Source of the DNA: Takakia lepidozioides
Taxonomy: Eukaryota; Streptophyta; Takakiopsida; Takakiales; Takakiaceae
Assembly: GCA_030704615.1 (NCBI GenBank)
Contig: CM060732.1
Location: 45,551,053 to 45,615,052 of the forward strand
Direction of reading: 5' to 3'
Length of the DNA stretch: 64,000 nucleotides
The notes under the pieces were generated by a model. The model saw nothing but the letters and a program-made list of their open reading frames with translations. It was not told the origin of the DNA and made no database searches. The translations under genes and the position numbers were made by a program. Positions 1 to 12,280 of the stretch are shown here, piece by piece. Within the stretch, counting starts at the first letter, position 1, and each line of letters opens with the position of its first letter.

Positions 1-260
1 TTGATGCCTCAGAACTTGTTGGGGAGTATGAGATAGAAAGCCATGATGCCTTTTTCAAAGTGTAATCAAGTTCAGGCAGGTGCATGTATGCATATTCTTT
101 TCAAACAATGCAACAGGCAGGTCGAGACAAGTGCTAGCTCAAATCGAGTTGTGGAAACTTGCTATTTACAAAGGGTCCCATGGCGAAGGAGACGAGGGTA
201 CAAACTACAGAGGGAGGGGGTTTGGGTCCTGTTTGTTAATGGGCAGCTTGGGTATGGCAG
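1..260 (+). other. ACLB intron, 3' part
   Basis: No ACLB coding sequence can be read here. The stretch ends in the acceptor used by the exon starting at 261. The short open frames show no family match I recognise. Confidence 0.6.
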
Positions 261-3200
261 GTGATCATTGGGGCCGCTACGGTTGGAGGCATCCAGGCTG
301 GTGCCTTCAAAATTGGAGACACAGCTGGCACACTTGACAACATTATTCGATGCAAGCTCTACCGCCCGGGTTCTGTTGGTTTTGTGTCTAAATCAGTAAG
401 TTTAAATCACTTTCCCCTGGTGCGTCTAATCAAGAGTTACTTGGGATGGCCAATGCACATATAGCCAATGCACATATAGAAGTGACCGTTCAGGTTGCAA
501 AGTTGGGGAAGAGTGGCTTATCAATAGGTAGTGAACTCAGTGAATTTCCCAGAACAGATTGTTGGATATGTCTAGTCCAATAAAGGTAATAAGTATTTTG
601 GCTGTAGGCTTCCATGAAGTCAGCAACAGACGATGGGTGACAACACTGCAGGACAATGTTCTCTGTTTTAACTCTTCGTGTGATTTGGGCAGGGGGGTAT
701 GTCAAATGAAATGTACAATGTGCTTGCCCGTGTCACGGATGGGCTCTATGAAGGCATTGCAATTGGTGGAGATGTGTACCCAGGATCTACGCTCTCAGAC
801 CATGTTTTGCGCTTTAACAACATTCCGCAGGTAGAGCAGTTCAGTCATGTTTGCGTTGGATTCTGCAACATTCTAATCTCTATTCTCAAATTTTCCCTGG
901 ATGTAAGAGGCTAGTCTTGTCAAATAGGGAGGGCATACATCTGCCTGTCTCCCTATCCCTGCAGGAAGGGTTTTTGAGTGGTGCTCTTCTAGTGCTCAAG
1001 GGTTTGTTTCAGAGTGTATGTCTGTCCAGCTTGCGCTCATTTAAGAGATGGTGAACAAGTATGGTTGTAGTTTTAGTTAGTCTAATCTAGTCGTGTATAC
1101 AAGGCATCAATACAGCAGAGGAATATAAGCACTCTTTACTGTAGGCTGCAGCTCTATCTGAAGTCTTGTTGTTGCAATTTGGAACAGATAAAGATGATAG
1201 TAGTCCTGGGAGAGTTGGGTGGTCGGGACGAATACTCGCTTGTGGACGCATTGCAACAGGGGAAGGTTCATAAGCCAGTGGTTGCTTGGGTCAGTGGCAC
1301 TTGTGCCCGCCTCTTCAAGTCTGAAGTCCAGTTTGGCCATGCCGTAAGTTCTTACCTCTTATTATACTGGTCCCTTCTCTTTTTCCTGTCTGTTAGCCAC
1401 ACACGATCTCCTTTATTTGTACATAGGCTTGTTTTTTTTTTTTTCAGGTAGCAGACAGTTCCATTTTGTTTGGAAATGATTGTATGCACTTTTCATGCCT
1501 TGAGACATGTATGCCTGCCATTCTTTAGACGTTTGATTTATGACTGACTTTCAACTCAAGTTAAAAGATGTTCACTGTGTTTCAAAGATGATGCTATATG
1601 AAGCTCTGAAGAATCAATGAGGGTTGTGTGACAGGGTGCCAAGAGTGGTGGAGATTTGGAGTCAGCTCAGACTAAAAATAAGGCCTTGCAAGCTGCTGGT
1701 GCTATTGTACCTTCCTCCTTCGAGGGCTTGGAAGCCACTATCAAAAAGACTTATGACAAGCTGGTTTGCAACTAGTCCTTCTGTTACTATCTATCTCAGT
1801 TCTCTGTTTGAAACAGATAAGCTTTTTCTTCTGTGGTGTGTACTTGATTCATGTGTTTGTTTGGGACAGAAAGAGGAGATAGAGACGGAAAAATTAAGGA
1901 ATTAATTATGACTGTAGCAGGCCCAAAGGGAGAGAGAATATGTATGATGACATCCGTGGGAGGCCCTGAGGGACCTGGGACACGGTAGAACAACAGAACC
2001 AAAAGAATAAATGAAACTCCAAACATCGCTCGGAGATGGAGTGCCTCATGCGCTGGTAAACACTATAGAAGAGAGAGAGAGAGAACACTTCACAAAAAAA
2101 AAAAAATCTGAAGTGTTGGATATGCTTGTAGGTTGAATCGAAGGTCATAATTCCAGTGAAGGACACCATCCCACCCACTGTCCCAGAGGATCTCAACATG
2201 GCCATCAAGAGTGGGAAAGTCCGGGCACCAACACACATTGTCTCAACCATTTGTGATGATAGAGGTATCTTAAGTCAACCATGGTTATACCAGAGGCTGT
2301 TTGGGTTCGATGTGGTGGGCTGTATGGTGTCTGGATAGGCAAGTACAAGTCCTTTCAGTGTTGGTCTCAATGTACTTTGTTACTAATAAAATTTTCTGGA
2401 GCTGGCCACTAGTGAAAATTGAACTCTAGTTTGTCTGTAAGCTTATCATGGATGTCGCATTTTAAAGCGTATTAATTCACGCCAGTTATAATAGCAATTG
2501 AAAGTGACATCGTGCAGGAGAGGAGCCCACTTATGCAGGGGTGCCTATGTCGACAATCATTGAGAAGGACTATGGCATTGGTGATGTCATCTCCCTCTTG
2601 TGGTTCAAGCACAGTCTACCCCGCTATTGTACTAAATTCATCGAGGTTACCTACTGCCCTTGTACTCAACATAGCAGCGCATGAAGATGTTTTTTGTGGC
2701 CTTCACATTCCTTTAAACCCCCCTTCCTATGTGAGTGGACCTGTGTGGAGCAGACACATTAAAGAATTTCTACCAAGGTATGCAGGAAAGCCAGAAGGTT
2801 TGGCAGGCATACCCCCAACAAACCGTGATGACATGAATATACACTGACAGCATATTCTGGCTGGTGGGAGCACAGATGTGCATTATGTTGTGTGCAGACC
2901 ATGGGCCATGTGTGTCAGGTGCACATAACACCATTGTCACTGCCCGTGCAGGGAAAGATCTGGTCTCCAGTCTAGTGTCTGGTGAGTATTTTGTCTCCTC
3001 ATTGCATCAAGTCATGCTTTAGGATCATAAAAGAATTGTTTAAAATTTGAATGCACGATATGTGGAGTGGGGCATTGGCATATCTTGTCAGCTACAGATA
3101 CTCAAAGAGCTGGCTTTTTTTGGCATCTCTTGTGATCTGCATCAAATGAGTCACAAAAATTGAACCAAGCATTCTGTGCTGTGGGAGCAGGTCTACTCAC

Positions 3201-4209
3201 AATAGGACCACGATTTGGTGGGGCTATTGATGACGCTGCTCGGTACTTCAAGGATGCTCATGACAGAGGCCTTTCACCCTATGATTTTGTGGAAAGCATG
3301 AAGAAGAAGGGCATTCGGGTACCCGGCATCGGTCATCGGTAATGACTTCCGACATTGTCATGCCTGAATATCTTGCCCGCTTTAGAGGTGAAGAAGGATG
3401 TATTATCAGCCAGAGTGTGGTGTTAGATATTTACATGCAATTGCTTTATGGTGCTTCTTGTCGAGCAGGGTTGCAATGAAGCATGGTACTATTGACAACA
3501 TTTGGTTAAGTAATATGGGCAGATTTTGAGTCTTCTGCTGAAAATGTACTGTAGAGGATACCTCTAAACCCATTGCCAGTGTAGGAGAGAGCGCACAAGA
3601 GGGAGGCAGACCATGCATTATAAGAAAGGCACAGCTCACAGACGAGGTGTGGCTGATATGTGTGAGCAGGATCAAAAGTCGTGACAACCGTGATAAGAGA
3701 GTGGAGCTGCTGCAAAAGTATGCTCGCCAGCACTTCCCTGCAGTCAAATATATGGAGTATGCAGTGACAGTGGAGACTTATACCCTCACCAAAGCCAGTA
3801 ACCTGGTCATGAATGTTGATGGTTGTATTGGGTCACTCTTCTTGGATCTGCTTTCAAGCTGCGCTATGTTTACTCAGCAAGAAATCGATGAGATCGTGGA
3901 TATTGGGTATTTGAATGGGCTTTTTGTGCTTGCACGGAGTATTGGGTTGATCGGGTAAGGGTTTCTCTCTCCCTCTCTTTTCCTCTGCTGCAGGCTTTCT
4001 GAACACATTTTTCTCTGTTGTGCCTCACATTCATCAGAGACAACTTCAATCGCTGTGCTCCGAATGTTACTAGGGGGTTTTTGTTGTCATCATAACATTC
4101 CCTGATGTGGGTATTTCTGTCATGCAGGCACACTTTTGATCAGAAGCGTCTGAAACAGCCTCTATATCGTCATCCCTGGGAAGATGTCCTGTACACGAAG
4201 TACACATGA
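261..4209 (+). CDS. ACLB: ATP-citrate lyase subunit B, 3' ten exons (5' partial)
   Basis: Cytosolic enzyme that, with subunit A, turns citrate, CoA and ATP into acetyl-CoA and oxaloacetate. Exons read as 261-395, 693-830, 1188-1343, 1635-1763, 2132-2264, 2518-2645, 2876-2981, 3191-3338, 3670-3954 and 4128-4209. All junctions are GT-AG and all phases agree, giving 479 codons plus TGA. The plant protein is about 608 residues, so roughly 130 N-terminal residues lie before the window; bases 1-260 look like intron. Visible signatures: [15 protein letters not shown], the phosphohistidine loop FGHAGAKSGG (His codon 1338-1340, five bases before an exon end), the citrate-synthase-like PGIGHR, and [12 protein letters not shown] with the catalytic Asp. 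It ends [12 protein letters not shown], two residues beyond the YTK end I remember for Arabidopsis. No frameshift or stop in the exons, so probably functional. Confidence 0.95.
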
Positions 4210-5182
4210 ATGAAACCAAAACCATGTTCACTGGAATTTTTTTACTGGCAATATAGCTTTGGAGCAATCGGCCACTGTGATTGAATTTACAGTGATTCCT
4301 CATCGACAAATTACAAGACGGGTTCATATTCTTGAGAATTGCCAGTGTCTTAGCAACAACCAGATGCTTCTGAAGCATTTGTTGGACCCACGAGGTATTC
4401 TTTGGTAGGGCCCGGAAGGACAATCCCTGCTTGCATAACCCTCCCCAGGTTAGAGAAGGGATAGGAATTTTGTGTGACTTTCTACGATTATTTATCCACG
4501 GGTCCGCCCATTTTAGTTCTTCCCCTAAATGAGCAGTGCTGTATACTATTTAACTAGTTATTTACTCATCACTGTTCACTAACAATAGATACAATGTCTT
4601 TTTCAACACAGGAACATGCAAAACTATTCATCCCGCTAATTTACATTGACTGTCGCTCATTAGCTTCCACAGGGCCCCTGTTTGTAGTGACACGTGACAC
4701 ACAACTGTTCTTGTATGACTATGCTCAATTGTACCATACAACACGATCCCCATCTAATGGTAATACAATAGCCTTAAGATATTGAACACCACTAGTTGCA
4801 GAACAACCCATCATTTCTAAATCCTATTTCTATTGACGCTCCAATTAGCAATAGTCACACTTGATTACATTCACATATATGTTGTCAAGGCTTTTATGTC
4901 ATCAAACATCTCCTGACATGAAGCTAAGCATACCTTGTTAATATATTACACTTACATCTGTTGCTGTCTGAGCAGGCACCTTCTGTTTGACCCTGAGATA
5001 ACATGTTTACATAAACCTATGTTACAGTCCCCAACCTGTAAACCAAAATTCTGGAGCAACACAGCCTCTCCCACCTCCTCAAATCCCTGAAGAAAAGTTG
5101 GTGATAAACACAAGAAGATGCAGGGCTGAGTGATGGCCATGGCCGACATACCCCAGCAGAGGATGGTGGAGGAGGGATGTCT
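4210..5182. other. intergenic, tail-to-tail gap
   Basis: Between the ACLB stop (+) and the stop of the pterin dehydratase gene (-). It should hold both 3' UTRs. I see no further gene, repeat or RNA here. Confidence 0.6.
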
Positions 5183-7378
5183 TTAGTTCACAGAGGGAAG
5201 GGGATTCTCCTTCAACCATTTAGGAGAATACTGCACATTGATCTTGTCAATTCGTGCGGCTAAAGTGAAGTCAAGGAGGGAGAGGCCTTGCAACGTATGA
5301 GTGGAGAGCACCACCCTTACAGTTCGGTAGTCTGTCAAATGCAGGTCCTGCCCAACATCATAAATAGATAATCATATGCAAGGAACAAGCCAGAATAAGC
5401 AAAAGGTCAGAGAATTTGATACATATATATATTCTGAGAACCACACAGAAATTGTCTGAGCCAAGAAACGCACTGGATGATGACCTTCCTCCTCTGCCAG
5501 TTGTGCCACAGCATTGAAAAACTTCAACCCTGTCCAGGATTGATCAAGTCCCTCATCAGCATAAAATACATACAATGTAGAAATATTCTCGAAGCACATG
5601 GGTTTCTCTCTCACATGTGTTATAGCTCTCATGGTTAATGAGCAACATCAGTGAATTGATGGAAAGATTGGCACAAAAAAGAGGGGGTAAAAGAGGTGGA
5701 AGGAGGGGCAGAGAGAGAGAAATGGACATGTGAAGGGATGGGGCCAAACGTTTACTGATTTCAGAAAAACCTCCAGGCATCTGGGACTTGATTCATCTAC
5801 CATGTTTAACTAGATCATGTATGATTATCTAATCTTGACCAAACCACACTCGGGTACAACCTCATGATGTGGGTCTAAGAATTTTCACAAAAAATCATAT
5901 AGAACTCGTATTGTCCCTTCTCACTTCTCATATCAGATGAGCTCTACAACATTTAACCATGTGAATTATGGTATGAGGATGCAAGTTAGTTCAGTAAAAG
6001 ACCTAGCTGCAATAGATGAGCTTCACACCGCCATAGGCATACAAGGTACAATGCCACTTGACCTTCATATGGCACAATTGCCAAGTCCAGTCAAATGAAT
6101 CATGCCTTCAATATGTTCTCACATTGAAAGATTGTACTCATAAGACGTTGTTTGCCGTAGCCTTGTGGCCATTGACCCCGCGCCCAGTTTGAGCGGGAAC
6201 AAAAGGGACAGAACCTACCTCTGTCAGGGGCTGACATTGGTAGTAAGACTTACCTCCATATAAAGAATTAATCCGGGTTTTCCAGATATCCTCTAGAAAT
6301 CCCTTCACACAAGCATCAATCTGCTGTGTGTGATTTGCCCAAAAGCTAGGCCTCAGGAGGGCCTGGGCTTTTGGCTCAGCCTCGAGACTTTCAAAGTTGG
6401 TAAACGGGGTACAGGCACAATTCCCTTAATAGATTTGAAGAGAGCGTCTCTTTGGTGAGAGAACCCCGGACAGTGTATCAGAAAATGAATACTGTCTTCA
6501 GATTGCCCACACAACGGGCAATTGCACTCTCCCTTTCCTCTCTGCTTCTGTTTGCTGTTCAAAGGTAGGCTTCCTGCCCTGAGTTTAAATTTCAGTCTAG
6601 TGCCGAGAGTGGGTAGACCCTTGAGGTCATCCAAGATGTTCTCCCCCATGTCACAGACTGGAAACAAGTTCAGGGAAGTTTTCTGCCTAACTTCTCTCCA
6701 CATCTTTCCCTTGATCCCACAAGACCAGAGGCGGAACCATAGGCCATCTCTCCACACTGTGTCATAAGCCTTTTTGACATCCAGGAAAAAGACATAAGTG
6801 GGTTTCCCTTCTTTTTTCCTTCCCTGGATAATCTGGCTTAGAGTGAAGATATGATCCACACAGCCCCTGTTTCGCCGAAAGCCAGCTTGGCCTTCGTGGA
6901 AACAACCACTAGACTCCAGATCAACCTCGAGACGAGTACTTATAACTCTGCAGAATGTCTTGCCAACAGCATTGAGGCCCCGGTTCTTCTCTGTCACCCT
7001 TCTTGTATAGATTGACAATGACCCCCTGTCGCCAGCGAAAGGGGATCATTTCAGTCTTCCAGATAAGGTTAAAGAGGAGAACTAGGGCCTCTATCATGGG
7101 ATCGCCACCATGCTTGATAAGCTCGTTGACAATACCATCAGGTCCACCAGCTTTATATCCATTTAAATGTTCAATTGCTTCCACAATCTCAGAAGAACTA
7201 ATGGGAGCATTATAAGCCATATACTCTCACATTGAAAGAGACAGCACAGATCAAGGCCAGTGCACTAACCTTCCCCAAAGTTCTTGGCAACGAATGTCCT
7301 AGATATGGATTTTCTGTCGCCCAAAAGCTCCCAGAGAGGTACCGCTTTCAAATGCTGTTCCAATTCCTCATCTGGTAC
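5183..7378 (-). CDS. pterin-4a-carbinolamine dehydratase (PCD/DCoH family), 3' exons
   Basis: PCD dehydrates 4a-hydroxytetrahydropterin during cofactor recycling. On the minus strand the exons read 7378-7270, 5529-5474 and 5347-5183, with phase-consistent GT-AG joins, giving 109 residues from VPDEELEQHLKAVPLWELL to PKWLKENPLPSVN. The family motif is complete: Glu, x3, HHP, x6, Tyr, x9, His, x8, Asp (EEEGHHPDLHL, then Y, then THTLQGL, then D). RTFVAKNF lies upstream, as in relatives. The 1.74-kb intron between the first two exons contains a LINE in the same orientation. The N-terminus is unresolved: a signal-peptide-like ATG exon lies at 7836-7795, but its donor phase does not join cleanly to 7378. 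The expected length is slightly longer than what I see. Confidence 0.85.
6117..6131. repeat. LINE target-site duplication, left copy
   Basis: TCTCACATTGAAAGA, repeated exactly at 7225-7239 on the other side of the LINE. It marks the insertion by target-primed reverse transcription and a fairly recent date. Confidence 0.85.
6132..7224 (-). mobile_element. 5'-truncated LINE (non-LTR retrotransposon) in an intron
   Basis: Minus-strand reading gives reverse-transcriptase fingers (LNGYKAGGPDGIVNELI, WRQGVIVNLYKKGD), then after a frameshift near 7000 the segments GFRRNRGCVDHIFTL and FFLDVKKAYDTVWRDGL. The frame then jumps straight to a zinc-ribbon tail (CPLCGQSEDSIHFLIHCP). The part that should hold the YADD palm motif is missing, so there is an internal deletion. 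The 3' UTR ends in ...GGCAAACAACGTCTTATGAGTACAAT. Perfect 15-bp target-site duplications flank it (6117-6131 and 7225-7239). It cannot be autonomous. Related 3' ends lie at 24200-24345, 48619-49224 and 50440-50646. Confidence 0.9.
7225..7239. repeat. LINE target-site duplication, right copy
   Basis: Exact second copy of the 15-mer at 6117-6131, directly next to the truncated 5' end of the LINE. Confidence 0.85.
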
Positions 7379-7794
7379 CTGCCAATGTCATAATCATTAA
7401 AGGTTACCACACATTGAACTTTGTTTACTCATGGAGCATATGTTTTCTTTTTGTTAAACCTGATACGGTTAGTCAATACCTGGAGTCTGAAACATTTAGG
7501 GGAAATTCGAAACCTACTAAATAGCATGCGATATTTCTTTCTACTTAGGTCGTAATGCTAGCAAACTCAAGGGAAGCATTGTCAACAACGATGATGATAA
7601 TCGTCGCCTTTAATCTGCCGCGTTTGATAGTTATTTAATGAATGCTCAAAGAAATCTTCACACTTCTAACTGATTATCATATTTTCCATAAGGGCAGCGG
7701 AGGCTGCCTTCTCTTCTCGGTTTTACTCAGAGTCACTATAAGACAACAGTGCAGCAGTATCATGACCAGACATGCAGAGAACACCTGAAGTGAG

Positions 7795-7836
7795 GATGAA
7801 CGTGAGGAAGACGGAGATTGTTTTCGCCAGTGCCAT
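7795..7836 (-). CDS. candidate first exon of the pterin dehydratase gene
   Basis: The minus-strand ATG at 7836-7834 starts MALAKTISVFLTFILTSG, a short basic start followed by a hydrophobic stretch, like a secretory signal or membrane anchor. A donor (CTTCAG/GTGTTC) follows at 7794. The phase it leaves (1) does not match the phase-0 start of the exon at 7378. Either another exon or donor is used, or this is unrelated 5' leader sequence. Confidence 0.25.
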
Positions 7837-8559
7837 TCGAAACTACTATCGCGGACTCTAGGAAGTAATGTTCATCTCAGAAAATTTGAAGAATAGGAAA
7901 TGGAAGAAGCTATGGAAAAGGGAAAAAACAGGATGACCGGAGAACATACATGCATCAGCCATAAATGTGCAACCATCTCCTATATTATCAGAGCTAGAGA
8001 GCCTAAAAACTGAAGCGGAGGGTGCTCTAACTTAAGAAAATGACACGACGGCGAGAGAAACGGAGGACCGGGAGAAAGACTTGAATAACGACTGCCGAGC
8101 TCTCGCCGAGTCATAAATTCAACACAAACTTACAAGTCTCAAAGAAATAGCTGGCAAGTGTAGAAACAATTTTTTCTAAATAATCAAAACCACACGACGG
8201 TGCGAAAATGGAAAGATCGGAGAAAAAAGAGCAAGAATGAGCAAGAACGGTAAGAAAACTTCACACAGCCACGCCTTCCACACAAGAGTACAAGTCTCTG
8301 GACCATACTCCTAACCCGAAAAGCCTACACGCTGAAGCGTGTCTTAAAAACAACAATCAAAACGACTGAAGAAACGCCAAAAACGCTCGCACGAGCACAT
8401 TGGATTCATTATAAATGTGCAAGTCTCAAGGCAATTCGGGGAAGGCTATCAAATGAAAATAACACCACGATGATAAGGGAAAGAGCCAAGCTTCAAACCT
8501 GCACGGCCAGGCGACAATCGCCCCCACACTTCCGCGCATCTGTCATTGCCACTGTCCCT

Positions 8560-8606
8560 TCTCTCTCTCTCTTTCTCTCTCGCTCTCTCTCCCTCCCTCC
8601 CTTTCT
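8560..8606. repeat. CT-rich microsatellite
   Basis: Imperfect (CT)n/(CCCT)n tract. The surrounding 7840-9340 region holds no gene I can support; short open frames here look random. It may belong to the 5' flank of the pterin dehydratase gene on the minus strand. Confidence 0.6.
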
Positions 8607-9348
8607 GAAGAATCTGGTAGAGGGTAGCCCGGGACGAAGAGGATCAATCCAACGGTTCAGAATCATGGATTTTGGAATCCGACGGCCTACAACAATTATT
8701 GACCTAAAGCGGCCCTTATGGCCACATCAGACGCTACGCCGCATCCACTTGGCAGTAGACCTGCTTACTTCACATTTGCACGGTGAGGGCCCACTTTGCC
8801 ACCAACCGAGCCATCAAAATCATTTTAGCGGCCCCTTACCGGCTTGACGTGGAAGGCCAAATTAAACGTGGCGTAGATGGAATTGACGTACTACATATTC
8901 AGTAGGTCACGGGTAGTTGATTCTGCCGATTCTGCCGGTTTCTAGGTCTCTTACTTGGCAGAGTTATGACCTTTTCGCGGCATCCGCGGTCAGGTGTGAG
9001 TTCCTAGTGACTATTACGCAATGGAACGGGCAATGGACTCCTCTTCAAAAAAGTGTCTTGCCCTACCTGGCTCGCCGTATTCCTCAGTAGGCAGCTCAGG
9101 GGGCAGAATGTCATCTGTGGGCCCATTCCATATTAGGGTAGAAGAACCCATTGCGGTGCAAACCCCTTCTTTGGTGTCGAGTAGCTATTAGTTCTAAGGC
9201 ATCCGAGCATTAGATTGGGATCAGAGATGCATGTAAAATGGCCCCAATGCGCACCCACAATGGCCCACAAAGACTTTATTGGTGGCTCATTCTTAAATGC
9301 ACTCTGCAGCCTCTATGTAACACACATAAACAAACCATAATAGGGTCA

Positions 9349-9760
9349 AGTGAGTGGGGTCATCTGGACAATAAATGGGCCACCATAGGATCACATTGGG
9401 GAGTCTCCAATCTGCAACTACACCATGATAAGATCATATCATTTTCTTGCTAGAAACAAAAAATTTCATATCTCCACCATGAAAGCTGTACAAAATTACT
9501 AAGTTGGGACTTGCATAGCTCAAAGATGACGAATTCACACACTACGTAAGATACATAAAGAGATATGTGGGGTCATCTTGACAATTAATGGGCCACCACA
9601 TGATCAAATTTAGGAGTGTCGAGAGTCCAATCTCTAACTTACACCATGACAAGATCATATCACTTCCTTGCTAGAAACAAAAAAAATTATATCTCCACCA
9701 TGAAAGCTGTACAAAATTACTAAGTTGGGACCTGCATAGCTCAAAGATGCTCAGAGTCAG
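9349..9760. repeat. tandem-like direct duplication, ~200 bp unit
   Basis: Two imperfect direct copies, about 9349-9540 and 9559-9760. Both share 'GGGGTCATCT.GACAAT.AATGGGCCACCA' and a long nearly identical stretch from the CACCATGA.AAGATCATATCA part to CATAGCTCAAAGATG. Non-coding. Confidence 0.7.
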
Positions 9761-10024
9761 CTCTGCAAATCTTCATTTGAAGACTTGCCGCTCTCATCTT
9801 TCAAATTGCAAACTTGCCGCTAATCTTTCAAATTTCAGAGTCCTTCAATAACATTAATGTCATCTTCTAATTGTGCATTCACGTGGATCAAGCACAAGCT
9901 GAAACTATAGCCACCCTTCGATAGACAAACAAATCATGTTAGTCGTTGATTAACATCATGGCTTGTTCACATATCTACATAAGCAAGTCAATGAGACAGT
10001 TCGCTTCCATCTATTTGTTCTACA

Positions 10025-10288
10025 ATGTCTTCTGTCTCTGTAGAAGCACCATATGTTTTTTGCTATTGTGCAGATTGCTACAGTGAGAGACATATGTACA
10101 AAAGGTACCCTGCTACAACACATTGTACTTGCAAGCTTGATGTTAAACGACAACTATCTATCATTGATGCACTTAGGAATCGCGCTTTACACTGTAGATG
10201 TAAGAAGCCACGTATATTTCCAGCATATTGGTGCATTTATCGACAGCAAAATGAGGAGGAAGACAACGTTGTAGCGGCAAATATGTGA
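10025..10288 (+). CDS. small Cys-rich open frame, unknown
   Basis: 87 codons with many Cys in pairs (CYCADC, CTCK, HCRCKK). I do not recognise it. It sits just upstream of the transposase start and may be part of the same transposon or chance. No splice or promoter support. Confidence 0.2.
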   Translation: MSSVSVEAPYVFCYCADCYSERHMYKRYPATTHCTCKLDVKRQLSIIDALRNRALHCRCKKPRIFPAYWCIYRQQNEEEDNVVAANM

Positions 10289-10372
10289 GCTTACGTTGTA
10301 GGAGAGTACATATGGAGATTGAATCTAGTTGAATCTAGTTGAAAATATTAAGAGAATAATATAGTATTTATA

Positions 10373-12207
10373 ATGGCATTGCCCCGTAGCAGTCGACGCA
10401 CAGGGCCTACATCGAGTGGAAGAAGTCATGCCGAACCTCCATCTGTGCAACTACCTGCAGCAACACAAAAATCAAAAAGAAAGAGAAGCAAACGAATTCC
10501 ACCTGCATCTTCCAACGAGCCCGATCCACTATCGACACCATCTACCGGCATCGAGCCTGTTCTATCACCATCTACCGGCATCCTCCAGCCTGTTCCACTA
10601 TCTCCACCACCTACAAGCAACGTGCAGTCTAATCTTCCTACCAGCAGTACACGCAAGCTACAACGCAGATTGATTACAAAGACGGTGTGGACAAAAGAGC
10701 AAATGGCTAAAGCGGTTGATGCTCTCGATGATGGCTGGATAAGTTCAATTCGGGAAGCTGCACGACAGTTCCACATCCCTCCATCTAGCATACGAAGATG
10801 GTTAAATGGTATGCCTACTTTGTCTATGCTAATTTTGTATGTGCTTAATTTACAATTCCATGCTACATCTCTAACAAATTTCTAACGTGTTTTGCAGGTG
10901 TGACAAGCACCAAACAGTCTGGTCCAGCAACTGTGTTAACTGCAGATGAAGAGAGCGAACTGATTAGTTGGATCATAAATGCACAGAATGCTGGAAAATG
11001 TATAAATTTGCCGATGTTACGTGTTAGAGTGAAAACGTTGATTTCTGATCGACCAAATCCATTCTTAAATGGAAATCCTGGGAGAAGTTGGTGGGCTGCA
11101 TTTAGAAAACGTCATCCAGAGATCGTTGAAAGAACTGCCGAGGGTCTGGAGAGAGCTCGTACAGCAAACGTCAGTACACACATTGTTCATCCTTTCTATG
11201 AAAATCTAAGAGAGATTTATCAAAAACACCAGTATGAAGCACGTCAAGTGTGGAATTGTGACGAGACTGGTCTCAAAGCAGGTAGAACATTGGGCATGCG
11301 AGTACTGGCCAAAAAAAAGAGCAGAGATGTTTATGGTGTGTTGTTTGCCTCAATAGAGTGGGTTACTATTCTGTCTTGTGTAAATGTTGTTGGGCAAGCA
11401 ATTCCCAATTTTTATGTTTTCAAAGGCAAAACAAGAGTTCCTCGAAGGAACTTCATCGCAGGATATGAGGTGAGCGCAGCCATGGCTCTTCAGAAGAAAG
11501 CATGGATGACTGCAGAGTTGTTTGCTCATTTGTTGATACATTTCAAGATAAATGTGTCAGGTGGGATTTCGCTATCAAATCGACACTTGTTGATACTTGA
11601 CAACCATGGCTATCACATTTCTGAGCAGGCAATCATCACGGCAGCAGTTATGGGTCTCAACATCGTAACCATTCCAGCACATACATCGCATAAGTTGCAG
11701 CCGTTAGATATTTCATGCTTCGGACCCTTTAAACATTATTTTTAAGTGGAGTGAAGCTTGTTCATGATGGAATATGGAGGCGAAGTTGACAAAGAGCACT
11801 TGGCCCAATTGGCATGCAAGGCGTTAAGACAATCGCTCACTCCATCAAATATCATCTCTGGTTTTCGAAAGACTGGAATTTGGCCATTGGAATGTACAGC
11901 TATGGATGGCAACTTTGGGCCCAACGTCGACTTGGATGCTACGGCAGAATTACCACCGTTGAGAGAAAATATCGATTTCACACATGACAACGGTCAGATA
12001 GATGGACATGAGCAGAACATACAAACACCAACTTGTGCCAGCATGATGGGCAATGAAGATGTGTACAGGCCTAATATGAGTCAATTTGTCGAAGACGATT
12101 TTGTTCCTCAGAAATGGCTACAATTGAGATGGTTGGAATTGTGGACAGGGAGCCCGTACAACAGGGAGGTGTTGCGATCATATCGACTACTGCAGATATT
12201 GTGGTGA
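10373..12207 (+). pseudogene. pogo/Tigger-like DDE transposase, broken by two stops
   Basis: Exon 10373-10808 and exon 10898 onward, joined across an 89-bp GT-AG intron (WLNG/VTSTK). Order: a Pro/Ser-rich N-terminal part, a psq-type HTH (WTKEQMAKAVDALDDGWISSIREAARQF is its span), a CENP-B/Tc5-like HTH (LTADEESELISWI to WWAAFRKRHPEI), then DDE_1: WNCDETGLKAG (first Asp), LLILDNHGYH (second Asp), TSHKLQPLDISCFGPFK (third Asp). TAA at 11743-11745 and TGA at 11749-11751 interrupt the frame. It then continues openly to 12207 with HLAQLACKALRQSLTP and GFRKTGIWPLE, typical of this family's tail. The catalytic triad is intact, so the copy died recently. No convincing terminal inverted repeats found. 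Confidence 0.85.
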
Positions 12208-12280
12208 GGGAGTCTGTGCAATAGGTAGGTCTTGCAGGTCTTGCGATCGTATCGACTACTAGTGCAGATATTGTCTTGTC
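12131..12280 (+). repeat. imperfect ~70-bp duplication in the transposon tail
   Basis: Two related units, each with GGGAG, then CAATAGG/CAACAGG, then TTGCGATC.TATCGACTACT..GCAGATATTGT. Probably a local duplication that helped break the transposase 3' end. Confidence 0.5.

Noticed and set aside
1906-2250. 114-codon minus-strand frame
   Set aside because: Overlaps an ACLB exon antisense; shadow of real coding sequence.
8470-8847. 125-codon open frame
   Set aside because: Contains a translated CT microsatellite and no motif; probably chance.
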